Of a stretch of DNA of 64,000 nucleotides, positions 41,897 to 50,631 are shown piece by piece. Position numbers and translations under genes: made by a program. The stretch lies in the NCBI GenBank assembly GCA_035525225.1, contig DATLFA010000010.1:1-64000 (forward strand), written 5' to 3'. The stretch comes from DATLFA01 sp035525225 (GTDB taxonomy: Bacteria > Actinomycetota > Acidimicrobiia > Acidimicrobiales > WLNW01). Numbering within the stretch: the stretch's first letter is position 1; the number at the start of each line of letters is the position of its first letter. Below the pieces are notes generated by a model that saw only the letters and a list, made by a program, of their open reading frames with translations, ran no database searches and was not told where the DNA came from.

Positions 41897-43096
41897 TCAG
41901 ACCAGCTTGCCCGCGGCGTGGGCTTCGCGCTGACCAATACCGATGCGGCGCGACATGATCAGCTTCTGGATCTCACCCGTGCCGCCGCCGTGCATCGCGA
42001 CGATGGCCGTTGCTTGGAACGCGCTCACGATGCCCTGGTCGCGGGTGTCGTTCTCGTAGATCGCCGCCGGGCCCAACACATCGAGCGCGGCGTTGGCGAA
42101 CCATTGCGCCGATGTCTTTTCCATCAGGTACGCCTGCGGACCTTGGTAGGTGAGTGGCTGGTTGGCCATGGCGAGCCAGTAGTTGCGCAGGCCGAGCAAC
42201 TTGACGACCTGCGTGCGGGCATATGCCTCGGCGACGCGGTCTTGCACGACCTCGTCATCGAGCAGGCGCCGATCGGCGCGGCACATGCGCGCAAGCGCGT
42301 CCCACGCCCGTGATTGCCGCGTGCCGATGAGGTGATCGGTGCGCATGCCGTGTTCGAGCTCGAGATGCGTCGACGCGACGGTCCATCCCTTGTTCTCGCC
42401 GCCCACCAGCCGGTCCGCAGGCACGCGGACCTCGTCGAAGTAGACAGCGTATTTCTCCATGCCACCGATCAGCTTCATCGGCTGATACGTGATGCCCGGG
42501 CTGTCGGCGTCGATCATCAGCCAGCTGAGGTTGTTGTGGCGGGCCTCGGGCTCTCCGGTGCGCACGATGGTCCACAACGCATCGGCGCCGTGGTCGCTGC
42601 CGACGAACACCTTGGTACCGCTCACGATGTACTCGTCGCCCTCGCGCACGGCCTGCGTCGACGCCGCGGCGAGGTCAGAGCCCGCGCCCGGCTCGGTCAG
42701 CAACTGCCATGTGCGTTGTTCGCCCGAGTAGATCGGCGGCAACAGCGCGGCCTTTTGCTCGTCGGTGCCCCACACGAGAATCGCCATGTGGCCGAGCGCG
42801 CCCCCCGAGTCGTAGTAGGGCGGCATCTCGAGTTCGTAGCGACCGAATTCTTCGACCAGCACGAATGCCTCGTCGAGCGTGAGCCCTCCGCCGCCGTATT
42901 GCGCCGGTGCCATCGGGTACAGCCACCCCCGCGCGCCCATCTTGCGCCCGAGCGTGCGCCGAGCCTGGTAGCTCTCGACGGGCTCTCCGTGCTCGCTGGC
43001 GAAGCGCAGCTCGTCGGGAACGTTTTCCTCGACCCAGTCGCGCACCTCGGCGCGAAAAGCCTCTTGCGCGGGCGTGTAACGAACAGAGAAATCCAC
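41897..43096 (-). CDS. acyl-CoA dehydrogenase, full-length partner
   Basis: 399-aa enzyme with the standard ACAD layout: PAQYGGGGLTLDEAFVLVEEFGRY, LLTEPGAGSDLAAASTQAVREGDEYIVSGTKVFV (FAD-binding loop and beta domain), and a C-terminal helical bundle (VVKLLGLRNYWLAM...QRE). The start is GTG at 43096 (MDFSVRYTPAQEAF); the frame extends upstream but into the neighbouring gene. It precedes the short ACAD by 5 bp. Together they probably desaturate an acyl-CoA ring or side chain. Confidence 0.92.
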   Translation of the reverse strand: MDFSVRYTPAQEAFRAEVRDWVEENVPDELRFASEHGEPVESYQARRTLGRKMGARGWLYPMAPAQYGGGGLTLDEAFVLVEEFGRYELEMPPYYDSGGALGHMAILVWGTDEQKAALLPPIYSGEQRTWQLLTEPGAGSDLAAASTQAVREGDEYIVSGTKVFVGSDHGADALWTIVRTGEPEARHNNLSWLMIDADSPGITYQPMKLIGGMEKYAVYFDEVRVPADRLVGGENKGWTVASTHLELEHGMRTDHLIGTRQSRAWDALARMCRADRRLLDDEVVQDRVAEAYARTQVVKLLGLRNYWLAMANQPLTYQGPQAYLMEKTSAQWFANAALDVLGPAAIYENDTRDQGIVSAFQATAIVAMHGGGTGEIQKLIMSRRIGIGQREAHAAGKLV

Positions 43097-43113
43097 GGCG
43101 CCGACGTTACCGC

Positions 43114-44820
43114 TCAGCTCACGTCGGCAGCGGGTCCGAGCACCTGTCCCGGTGTCGCTCCTGTACACACGCCGTCGACGAACGTCACTTCGCCGCCAAC
43201 CATGATGTAGCGATAGCCATCCGCACCCTGCACGCGGCGCCATTCGTCACCGGGCACGTCGTGGGTGATGACCTGTTCCCGCAGGGCCAACCGGTCGAAG
43301 TCGTACACGATCACGTCGGCGACGTTGCCGATCGCGAGCACGCCCCGATCGCGAAGGCCCGCGAGGTAGGCGGGGAACGCACTCAGCCGGTAATGCGCCT
43401 CTTCGAGCTCGATGACGTTGTTCTCGCGCACGAACCGCACGATGGTTTCGGTGGGGTAGCGGCCCGAAGTGATGAACTTCGTGTGTGCGCCACCATCGGA
43501 CGTGCCGTAGATCGTGAACGGATTCGCCACGACCTCGCGCAACAGCTCGATCGAGTTCGTGAACGAATCCGCGTAGAACGTCGCCTCGAGATCGTCGGCG
43601 ACGGCGATGTCGAGCATCACGTCGACCGGATGCTTGCCCTCGCGCTCGGCGATCTCGCCCAACTGCAGGTCGTGGTACTTGTGCAGCGCGGGGTTCACGC
43701 ACTTGAGCACCGTGATGTTCTCCATCGGGCCGATGACCCCGGTCGACACTTCGTTGCGCAACCGCTCGCGCCGCCCGGGGTCGGAGAGCTTGGCGAACTT
43801 CTCTTGCAGGGTGCCCGTGGTCGCGTCCATCCACGCGTCGGAGTCGTCGAAGAGGTTCCAATCTTCGAACGTCCACGTGAGACCGGCCGCGGTCATGTGT
43901 GCCTGCCCGTAGACGCGCAGCCCTTCGGCGCGGCAACGATCGAGGAACTTCAAGATGTTGCGATGGCGATGCGGGAAGAAGTCGTTGGTCTGCACGACGT
44001 TGTAGAGCACCGGCCGGCCCGACACCCGTGCCAGCTCGGCGAACTGCGCGCCGTCTGCCTTGGGGTTGCCGGTGATCAGGTTCATCTGGATGAAACCCTG
44101 ATTGCGCTCGCCCAACACGGCGGCCAGTTCTTCGGCAAGCGTGTTGGCCATGTTGTCGGTCGGCATCGGCGTGCCGTCGTAGTCGCGCTGGTTGCCGACA
44201 CCGCCGTGCGCCGGCAGGCGCTGCGCCGACCAACCGGCGGCACCCGCATCCATCGCCTCGTGCAGGATGCGGCGGATCTCGGCGAGCTCGTCCGCGGTGG
44301 GCGCGCGGCCGGCCTTGGCGTCGTCGAGACCGAGCACCCACACCAACACCGCGCCGAGCGGCAGGTACGACATCACGTTGACGCCCTTGGGGATGCGGCG
44401 CAACGTGTCCATGAACTCGGGGAAGGTGACCCAGTCCCACGGCAGTGAGGCTTGCATCGACGCCAACGGGATCGCTTCGACCCGCGTCAGCGACAACATC
44501 ATTCGCTCGCGCATCTCGGGCTTTACTGGCGCGAAGCCGCCGCCGCAGTTTCCGATGACCACCGTGGTCACGCCGTGCCAGCCCGAGATGGTGCAGTACG
44601 GGTCCCAGAAGATCTGCGCGTCGTAGTGCGTGTGGAGGTCGACGAAGCCGGGCGCCACGATCGAACCGTGGGCATCGATCACCTTCGCCGCGTCCGCGGC
44701 ATCGAGCCGGCCGATCGCGGTGATGCGCCCGTCGCGGATGCCGACGTCACCCACGAACCGCGGCGCGCGGGTGCCGTCGACGATCGTGCCACCGCGGATC
44801 AACGTATCGAAAACTGTCAT
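43114..44820 (-). CDS. N-acyl-D-amino-acid deacylase-like amidohydrolase
   Basis: 568-aa amidohydrolase of the D-aminoacylase group: an N-terminal beta domain (FDTLIRGGTIVDGT), the metal motif VDLHTHYDAQI, VTTVVIGNCGGGFAPVKP with the conserved cysteine ligand position, and the late VADVIVYDFDRL domain. These enzymes hydrolyse amide or cyclic amide bonds. The ATG at 44820 follows GGGAGCG. It lies 25 bp after the neighbouring amidohydrolase gene and 17 bp before the ACAD pair, within the same catabolic operon. The true substrate may not be an acyl-amino acid. Confidence 0.88.
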   Translation of the reverse strand: MTVFDTLIRGGTIVDGTRAPRFVGDVGIRDGRITAIGRLDAADAAKVIDAHGSIVAPGFVDLHTHYDAQIFWDPYCTISGWHGVTTVVIGNCGGGFAPVKPEMRERMMLSLTRVEAIPLASMQASLPWDWVTFPEFMDTLRRIPKGVNVMSYLPLGAVLVWVLGLDDAKAGRAPTADELAEIRRILHEAMDAGAAGWSAQRLPAHGGVGNQRDYDGTPMPTDNMANTLAEELAAVLGERNQGFIQMNLITGNPKADGAQFAELARVSGRPVLYNVVQTNDFFPHRHRNILKFLDRCRAEGLRVYGQAHMTAAGLTWTFEDWNLFDDSDAWMDATTGTLQEKFAKLSDPGRRERLRNEVSTGVIGPMENITVLKCVNPALHKYHDLQLGEIAEREGKHPVDVMLDIAVADDLEATFYADSFTNSIELLREVVANPFTIYGTSDGGAHTKFITSGRYPTETIVRFVRENNVIELEEAHYRLSAFPAYLAGLRDRGVLAIGNVADVIVYDFDRLALREQVITHDVPGDEWRRVQGADGYRYIMVGGEVTFVDGVCTGATPGQVLGPAADVS

Positions 44821-44845
44821 CGCTCTCGCGCTCCCGGACCTGTTG

Positions 44846-45802
44846 CTACAGGCGATACACGCGCTCGGCGGTGCCCGCGAACAATGCGTCGCGTTCGCTC
44901 ACCGAGGCGCCGGCGGTGATCGCGACGAATGCCGCGAACAATTCGCCGTAGGTCGAATACAACTTGTCGACGGGCCAGTCGGACGCGAACAAGCAGCGAT
45001 CGACACCGAAGATGTCGATGCACGCGTTCACCACCGGCGTGAGGCTCTCGATCGTCCACTCCTTGTCGCCGAGCGCGAAGCCCGACACCTTGCACACGAG
45101 GTTGGGCCGCTGTGCCAGCTGTGTCAGCCCGGCCCGCCACTGCGCGAGAAACTCGGGAGTGCGTTCGTTCGGCGTGCCCCCGTGGTTGAGCACGAACGTC
45201 ACGTCGGGATGGCGGTCGATCACCGCGCCGAGCGCCTCGAACCGGGGCAACCGCGCGCCGACGTCACACGCCGCGTTCAAGCGCGCCATGACCGTGAGCG
45301 CGGTGTGTATCGCATCGTCGTCGAGGTGGTCGGCGAATGTCGGGTCGCGCACGCCGCGAAAGTTGGCGTGACGCGCGTGGCGTTCGAGCATCGCGGGCGC
45401 GTCGTCGGCGCACAACGTGCCCGATCCGACGATGCCGTTGGGCCAACCGAGCGGATCGTCGTCGGCCATGCGTTGCAGCCATGCCGTCTCGACCGCGGGG
45501 TCGGTGACTTCGGCTGCTTGCACGTGCACGACCTTGGTCACCGGCACGCCGCTCGACTCGATGCGATGATCGGCCGCCGTGTAGTGGCCGCTCTCGTTGA
45601 AACGGTGCAGCGGAAATCGGAAGTTGGGTTCGAGCATCGGCCAGTCGATGCCGGGCTCTGACTGATCCCAGAAGTGCACATGGGCATCGACGTAACGCTC
45701 CGGCGCCGATGCGGAAGGAACGAACGGTGGTCGTGACATAGCTTCCTTGCTCTTCGCGCGAGCGCTCATCGCTGCTTCCTTGCTCTTGTCGCGGGCGCTC
45801 AT
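44846..45802 (-). CDS. amidohydrolase family 2 protein with repeated start region
   Basis: 318-aa TIM-barrel hydrolase: RYVDAHVHFWDQ (first metal motif), VVHVQAAE, VTFVLNHGGTP, and DRCLFASDWPVDKL (late aspartate). It belongs to the lactonase-like ACMSD subgroup. The ATG at 45802 forms an ATGA overlap with the acyl-CoA ligase stop. Two further in-frame ATGs (45769, 45739) each follow AAGGAAGC because a 33-bp unit is duplicated, so three start sites are possible. The first 20 residues (MSARDKSKEAAMSARAKSKE) are the repeat product. Confidence 0.88.
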   Translation of the reverse strand: MSARDKSKEAAMSARAKSKEAMSRPPFVPSASAPERYVDAHVHFWDQSEPGIDWPMLEPNFRFPLHRFNESGHYTAADHRIESSGVPVTKVVHVQAAEVTDPAVETAWLQRMADDDPLGWPNGIVGSGTLCADDAPAMLERHARHANFRGVRDPTFADHLDDDAIHTALTVMARLNAACDVGARLPRFEALGAVIDRHPDVTFVLNHGGTPNERTPEFLAQWRAGLTQLAQRPNLVCKVSGFALGDKEWTIESLTPVVNACIDIFGVDRCLFASDWPVDKLYSTYGELFAAFVAITAGASVSERDALFAGTAERVYRL

Positions 45803-45806
45803 CGCG
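45741..45806. repeat. 33-bp tandem duplication of ribosome site and start codon
   Basis: 45741-45773 and 45774-45806 differ at 4 of 33 positions. Each unit carries an AAGGAAGC ribosome site and an ATG in the reading direction of the amidohydrolase gene. The unit length keeps the frame. Confidence 0.8.
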
Positions 45807-47364
45807 CCAATGCCCTTTTTAGATCCAGTTTCAGGACTTTGCCCGTCGGCGTGCGCGGTAGCGACTGCATGAGCTCGAGTTGCTCGGGGATCTTCTGCAT
45901 CATGAGGCCCGACGCTTTGAGATAGTCGACCATCTCGGGCAGTGAGAGTGGATCGGCCTCGTCGCGCACGACGACGATGGCGCAACACCGTTCGCCGAGT
46001 GCGGGGTCAGGGAGACCGATCACCGCAACCTCGGCCACCTTCGGATGCTCGTAGAGCAGGTCTTCGATCTCCTTCGCGCTGATGTTCTCGTTCTTGCGGA
46101 TGATGATGTCTTTGACCCGTCCGCTGATGGTCACGTAGCCGTCGCGGTCGTAGTGGCCGAGATCGCCGGTGCGGAAGAAGCCGTTGTCGTCGAAGGCGTC
46201 GGCGTGCAGCGATTCGTCGACGTAGCCGACCATCAACTGCGGCGCCTTCGCGCGGATCTCACCTTCTTCACCTTGCCCGCACTGGCGGCCGTCGAAGTCG
46301 ACGATGCGCATCTCGACACCGGGCGACGGGCGGCCCTCCGATCGGGCCAGTTGCTCGTCGCTCGCGTAGAGATCGTTCATCAACAGCACGGGGGCCTCGG
46401 TCAGCCCATAGCCGGAGACGATGCCGATGCCACCCAATTCTTGCTTGACGTCGTAGTGCATGCCCGCGGGCTTGGGGCCGCCGCCCCCGTTGCACGCACG
46501 CAGATGCGGGAACAGTGGGCGGTCGGGCTGGCTGCGTTGCACCGCGAGGAACGTGAGAAAAAACGGCGCGCCTGTGCCCGCGATGGTCACGCGCTCGCGC
46601 GCCAGCAACTCGCTCGTGACGTCGGCGTCGAATGCCTCGGTGCAGACATAGGTACAGCCGGCCATCAGACCGCTGAAGAGGAAGTTGGACCCACCGATGT
46701 GGCTGAACGGAAAGACCAGCGCGACGCGGTCGGCGGGGCCGAGCTCGAGCCGAGTCCCGAACGCCATCGCCGCGGCCGCGAGGGTCACGTCGGTGTGCCT
46801 GGCTCCTTTCGGGTCTGCCGTGCTGCCCGAGGTGTAATAGATCCACCGCACGGGGGCGTCGTCGACGCTCGCCGGCACAGCAGGGGGCGCCGGCAGCGTA
46901 GCCGGATCACCTTCGGGCAACGATCGATCGGCGACGATCACCTCGAGGTGGCTCGCGTCGGTCGCGATGTCGCGCGCCATCGACAGATAATCGAATCCGC
47001 GCCACACCGACGGAACGATGAGGAACTGCGACTCGATCTGACGGGTGATGAAGCCAACCTCACGGGCTCGATAGATCGGCACCAGCGGGTTCTGGATCGT
47101 ACCTAAACGACACAGCGCAGCCACGAGGACCATCGACTCGATCCAGGTGGGCAGCTGCCACGACACGACCGTGTCGGTGCGCACACCGCGGACGTGGAGA
47201 CCCGCCGCGACTCGTTCCGCGGCGTCTCGATACCCGGCGAAGGTGAGCGAATGGCCACGCTCGTCGACGACCATCTGCGCGTCGGGGGTCTCCGACGCGC
47301 GGCGCTCGATGAGACGCCACAGGGTCTTGTCGGTGAAGGGCAGCGCGGGCTCGAACGGCAGCAT
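45799..47364 (-). CDS. AMP-forming acyl-CoA synthetase
   Basis: 521-aa ANL-superfamily ligase that would activate a carboxylic acid as acyl-AMP and then the CoA thioester. Motifs present: the P-loop IYYTSGSTADPKGARHT, the YGLTE region (GIGIVSGYGLTEAP), the FRTGDLGHYDRDGYVTISGR hinge, and the C-terminal catalytic lysine in PRTPTGKVLKLD. The ATG at 47364 starts MLPFEPALPF. It is the first gene of the long catabolic run down to 37167, so it likely activates the primary substrate. Confidence 0.93.
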   Translation of the reverse strand: MLPFEPALPFTDKTLWRLIERRASETPDAQMVVDERGHSLTFAGYRDAAERVAAGLHVRGVRTDTVVSWQLPTWIESMVLVAALCRLGTIQNPLVPIYRAREVGFITRQIESQFLIVPSVWRGFDYLSMARDIATDASHLEVIVADRSLPEGDPATLPAPPAVPASVDDAPVRWIYYTSGSTADPKGARHTDVTLAAAAMAFGTRLELGPADRVALVFPFSHIGGSNFLFSGLMAGCTYVCTEAFDADVTSELLARERVTIAGTGAPFFLTFLAVQRSQPDRPLFPHLRACNGGGGPKPAGMHYDVKQELGGIGIVSGYGLTEAPVLLMNDLYASDEQLARSEGRPSPGVEMRIVDFDGRQCGQGEEGEIRAKAPQLMVGYVDESLHADAFDDNGFFRTGDLGHYDRDGYVTISGRVKDIIIRKNENISAKEIEDLLYEHPKVAEVAVIGLPDPALGERCCAIVVVRDEADPLSLPEMVDYLKASGLMMQKIPEQLELMQSLPRTPTGKVLKLDLKRALAR

Positions 47365-47480
47365 CGGCGATCGATCGTGACCTTATGCCACCGGCGCCGC
47401 ACCCGACCATGGGACCGCGGCGTACCATGGCTGACGTGGGGACTCGGGGCCGACGCCCCAACGAGGCTGGTGTTGCGCCG

Positions 47481-47594
47481 ATGATCGAGCTGGTCATGCT
47501 CGACGACGCCCTCGGTCGGGGCGCCCGTCCGCGACGCCGCCGTCACGCGGCGACCGGCCATCAACGCCGCGGCCGCGCCGCCGCTGGTGGGTAG
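47481..47594 (+). other. short frame that may encode the missing N-terminus of the next gene
   Basis: A 37-codon frame (MIELVMLDDALGRGARPRRRR... to a TAG at 47594), open upstream from another ATG at 47427. Its basic end (ARPRRRR) is what would be expected just before the membrane helix encoded in a different frame from about 47576 (RRRWWVGGAVVAVL). One indel between about 47545 and 47594 would fuse the two. It may instead be a real short leader peptide. Confidence 0.35.
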
Positions 47595-47602
47595 GGGGCG
47601 CG

Positions 47603-48673
47603 GTGGTGGCGGTGCTCGCTCTCGTCGTGGCTGCGGTCGCGCTCGACGGTGGAGGCGCCGGACAGCGCGCGGTTCCCGCTTCGACCATCGCGCCCTCGAC
47701 GGTCGTCGCATCTACGGTCGTCCCCACGACCACGGTCCCCGCGACTGCGCCGGCAACGACCGCGACCGTGAGGGTCCCCAGGACGACCGCAGGCGTCGCG
47801 CCCGGGCCCGGCCCGGTGCTCGGTGAGCCCAGCGGTTGGACGGTGGTGGCGTTCGATTCGGTGACGTTGTCGCTGCTCGATCTCGACACCGGCGCGACCA
47901 CTCGGTTCGCCTACGACGGCCGCTTTCATAGCGCCGCCGATTCGGCGATCATGCTCTCCGATCGATTTGTGTACACGGACCACGGTGGCGCCCCGACGGT
48001 GTGGAGTCAGCGCTACGGCGACGAGGCCCCGACGTTGGTGCAACAAGACGCAACCATCATCACCGCATCATCCGTGCGGGGGCGCCTCTGGGTCGCGCTC
48101 AACCAGTCCGGTGTCAACGGCGAACTACTGGTCGCGGAGATCGACAGCGAAGGTCGGCGGTCGAGCACACTCACCATCCCCAACGGCCTGCGAGTGGTCG
48201 GCTCGAGCGCCGTCGGTCTCTGGTTGGCCGGCAGCGGACGGATCTATTCGTTGTCCGCGGTCGGCACACTGCAGGCGATCGCCGTGGGGTCGGTGGTCGA
48301 CGCGTCGCCTGCGGGTGCGCTCTACGACGACTGCGCGATCGCCGGACCGTGCACACTTCGACTTGCCGGCGCTACCGCGCAGTCCGCGCGTATCGGACCG
48401 TCGGCCGAGATCCGGATCGCAACCACGAACGACAGCACCGACTCCGTGCTGTCGCCCGACGGCCGATGGTTGTTGCTCAGAGATGGCTTGCTCGACCGGC
48501 GCACAGGGACACAGGTGGGTCATTCGTTCGTCCTCCGTGCGTGGCGCTGGTCGCCCGACGGAGAGTGGCTGTTCGCGTGGACGGCCAACACGGGGACGAT
48601 CGCGTGGCGTCTCGCCGACACACTGCAGATCCGCCTTGGCGACATTTCCGTTTCGGGGGTGGTTGCCCGATGA
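47603..48673 (+). CDS. membrane-anchored beta-propeller-like protein
   Basis: 356-aa protein of unknown function. From the GTG at 47603 (GTAGGGGGCGCG upstream) the N-terminus is one hydrophobic helix (VLALVVAAVAL), then a Thr/Val/Pro/Ala-rich linker (about residues 25-75), then a beta-rich extracellular domain with repeated WTVVAFDSVTLSLLDLDTG-like and LRAWRWSPDGEWLFAW blades, suggesting a WD/Kelch-like propeller. In the same frame the hydrophobic helix is preceded by RRRWWVGGA without a start codon, so the true N-terminus may have been lost or frameshifted. Its stop overlaps the next gene as ATGA. Confidence 0.7.
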   Translation: MVAVLALVVAAVALDGGGAGQRAVPASTIAPSTVVASTVVPTTTVPATAPATTATVRVPRTTAGVAPGPGPVLGEPSGWTVVAFDSVTLSLLDLDTGATTRFAYDGRFHSAADSAIMLSDRFVYTDHGGAPTVWSQRYGDEAPTLVQQDATIITASSVRGRLWVALNQSGVNGELLVAEIDSEGRRSSTLTIPNGLRVVGSSAVGLWLAGSGRIYSLSAVGTLQAIAVGSVVDASPAGALYDDCAIAGPCTLRLAGATAQSARIGPSAEIRIATTNDSTDSVLSPDGRWLLLRDGLLDRRTGTQVGHSFVLRAWRWSPDGEWLFAWTANTGTIAWRLADTLQIRLGDISVSGVVAR

Positions 48674-49815
48674 GCGTCGTCGAGAAGTCTGCACCGCGCC
48701 GGCGGATCGTCGTGATCGCCGTGGGTGTCGTCGTCGCGGTGGTGGCGGCCGTCGCGGTGGTGTTGAGCGTCGGCGGCGACTCGTCGCCATCGACGGTGCC
48801 GCCATCGGCGCCATCGTCGACCGTGGGGCCATCGAGTACGGCGTCCGCCCGCGCGACCGCGGCGATGAGGATCGCGCCGATCGCGATCGACCGAGATTTC
48901 GCGGGGGTTTCGATCTTCGTCGACGGTGACGATTTCGTCGGAACGTGGCGCGACCACGCGATCGTGGCCGAGTACTTTCCTGAGCGCACGAGCTTCCACG
49001 AGTATCGCGTCGACGGCAGCGAAGCGCGATCGGTGGCGCTGGTCGGTCGGCGGCCTGACGTCGTCGGAGGCATCGTGCGCGACTCGGTGGTCGTCGAGCG
49101 GGCCGGGCGCGTGCTGCTCGTCGGCTTGGCCGACGCGACGGTCCGCGAGTTCGCGGTCGGGAACCTGCTGGGTGTGGGCGGCGACCGCATTTTCTTCACG
49201 TCGTGCACGACGCAAGCCACCTGCACGATCAACGAGGCGACGCTCGACGGCATGGTGCGAGCGACGCCGATCGGCAGCTATGTCGATCCCGAGTCCGGCG
49301 CTGTCATCGCGCAGGTCGCACCCGATGGCTCGGCACTCGTCGTCTTCGAGCCTCAGAGCGGGCGCGAAGTGGTGCTCGAAGGCGGTACGCGTCTGCCGCT
49401 CTCTGCGGAAGGCGGCCCGAGGAGCTACACATGGGCGCCTTCGGGACGCCGGCTCTTCTACGTCGACGAGACGGCCGATCAACTCGACATCATCGACTAC
49501 CGCGCCGGTCGCGTGGCCACGGTCCCGCCGGGCGCGCTCGCCTTCTACACCCGCCGTGGTGGCAGCGTGAGCGAGATGTTCGTTCGGGGATCCGGCTGCG
49601 ATCGGTGCGGGCGCACGGGCTATCTCGGCCGCACCGGCGTGTTCGAAGTGCTTCCCCTGACCGACGAGGTCGTGCGCGAGCTGCTCGCCGGCGCCGACCC
49701 GGCGCGCATCAGAGAGATCGCGCTGGCCGAGGGCCTTCACACCCTGACACAACACGCCGTACAACTCGTCGCAGCGCAGACCACCACCATCGACGAAATC
49801 CGTCGCACCCTTTGA
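48670..49815 (+). CDS. membrane propeller-like protein fused to a GspE/PilB C-terminal domain
   Basis: 381-aa chimera. Residues 1-35 form a basic start and one membrane helix (APRRRIVVIAVGVVVAVVAAVAVVL). Residues 38-65 are a Ser/Pro/Thr linker. Residues 65-300 form a beta-rich domain like that of the upstream gene. From about residue 305 the sequence switches to GSGCDRCGRTGYLGRTGVFEVL (C310, C313), then IREIALAEGLHTLTQHAV and TTIDEIRRTL, which is the C-terminal zinc region of type II secretion/type IV pilus ATPases. No Walker motifs are present. The ATG at 48670 overlaps the previous stop. This looks like an ancient fusion or recombination scar. Confidence 0.8.
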   Translation: MSVVEKSAPRRRIVVIAVGVVVAVVAAVAVVLSVGGDSSPSTVPPSAPSSTVGPSSTASARATAAMRIAPIAIDRDFAGVSIFVDGDDFVGTWRDHAIVAEYFPERTSFHEYRVDGSEARSVALVGRRPDVVGGIVRDSVVVERAGRVLLVGLADATVREFAVGNLLGVGGDRIFFTSCTTQATCTINEATLDGMVRATPIGSYVDPESGAVIAQVAPDGSALVVFEPQSGREVVLEGGTRLPLSAEGGPRSYTWAPSGRRLFYVDETADQLDIIDYRAGRVATVPPGALAFYTRRGGSVSEMFVRGSGCDRCGRTGYLGRTGVFEVLPLTDEVVRELLAGADPARIREIALAEGLHTLTQHAVQLVAAQTTTIDEIRRTL

Positions 49816-49832
49816 TTGCCCTCGTTCTCGCT

Positions 49833-49863
49833 GCACAACGTCGACCACAGGTCGACGTTGTGC
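49833..49863. terminator. bidirectional terminator, perfect 14-bp stem
   Basis: gcacaacgtcgacc (49833-49846) and ggtcgacgttgtgc (49850-49863) pair exactly around aca. It lies between the convergent stop codons at 49815 and 49901, 18 bp from one and 38 bp from the other, as a shared terminator would. No long T-tract is present. Confidence 0.75.
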
Positions 49864-49900
49864 TGCCAGAACGGTGGATCTTCAAGCGCGATGACGGCTT

Positions 49901-50611
49901 TCAGCTGACGAGGCTGCCGCGGAGGAGCGCGATCGTTTCGTCGGTGGTCATCATCCGGCAGTAGATGCCGTCGAGGATCTCGGCGGCGAGCCGCTCGTGT
50001 TCGGCGGTGCGTGCCGCGCAACCGTCGCTCAGCATGATGACGTTGAAGTTGCGGTCGCCGGCGTCGCGCACCGACGTCTCCACGCAGTAGTTGGTGCCGA
50101 CGCCGCAGAAGATCAGGTTGGTGATACCCATGTTGTGGAGGATCTGATCGAACGCGGTGCCGTTGAACACGCCCGAGCTGCCCTTGTTGATCACGAGCTC
50201 GTCGTCGAGCGGCGCGATCTCCGCCAGGATCTCGGTCTCTTTCGAGCCGACGGTGGCGACGAGCGTGCCGCTGCGCTTTTGCATCGAGTTCATCTCGCGG
50301 CCGTCGCGCAGCAGCGAGGCGATGCGCAGGAAGATGACCTCGATGCCGGCGCTGCGACAGAACTCTTGCATGCGGGCGATGTTGGGGACGACGAGCGCAT
50401 CGAGTCGGTCGAAGTAGTACGCAAACTGCGCCTCGGTGCCGAGGCGCTTGGCCTTCGCGCCGAGGCCGTAGTCGCGATGCGCGTCGGAATATTGCATGTC
50501 GACGATGACGAGCGCGGTCTCACGCGGTGCCAGCTCGACCTTCTTGAGCGAGCCGAGCACACCGCCCCACTCCTGCCATTTTTGGTCCGCGTCGGAAATG
50601 TGATCGGCCAT
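49901..50611 (-). CDS. isochorismatase-like cysteine hydrolase
   Basis: 236-aa hydrolase of the isochorismatase fold. The catalytic set is visible: the aspartate in ALVIVDMQYSD, the lysine in VINKGSSGVF, and the cysteine in FCGVGTNYCVETSVRDA. Relatives hydrolyse ureidoacrylate, N-carbamoylsarcosine or biuret. The N-terminal 30 residues (DADQKWQEWGGVLGSL) form an extra helix. ATG at 50611. It lies 20 bp after the cystathionine beta-synthase gene, on the same strand, possibly co-transcribed. Confidence 0.9.
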   Translation of the reverse strand: MADHISDADQKWQEWGGVLGSLKKVELAPRETALVIVDMQYSDAHRDYGLGAKAKRLGTEAQFAYYFDRLDALVVPNIARMQEFCRSAGIEVIFLRIASLLRDGREMNSMQKRSGTLVATVGSKETEILAEIAPLDDELVINKGSSGVFNGTAFDQILHNMGITNLIFCGVGTNYCVETSVRDAGDRNFNVIMLSDGCAARTAEHERLAAEILDGIYCRMMTTDETIALLRGSLVS

Positions 50612-50631
50612 AGCCGCCTCTCTCTTTTTCG

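Noticed and set aside
48001..48669. Upstream extension of the propeller-GspE frame
   Set aside because: Overlaps the preceding coding gene in another frame with arginine-rich composition; the ATGA-coupled start at 48670 is preferred.
48670..49815. Complete type IV pilus or type II secretion ATPase
   Set aside because: Only the C-terminal zinc region is present; no Walker A, Walker B or neighbouring pilus genes.
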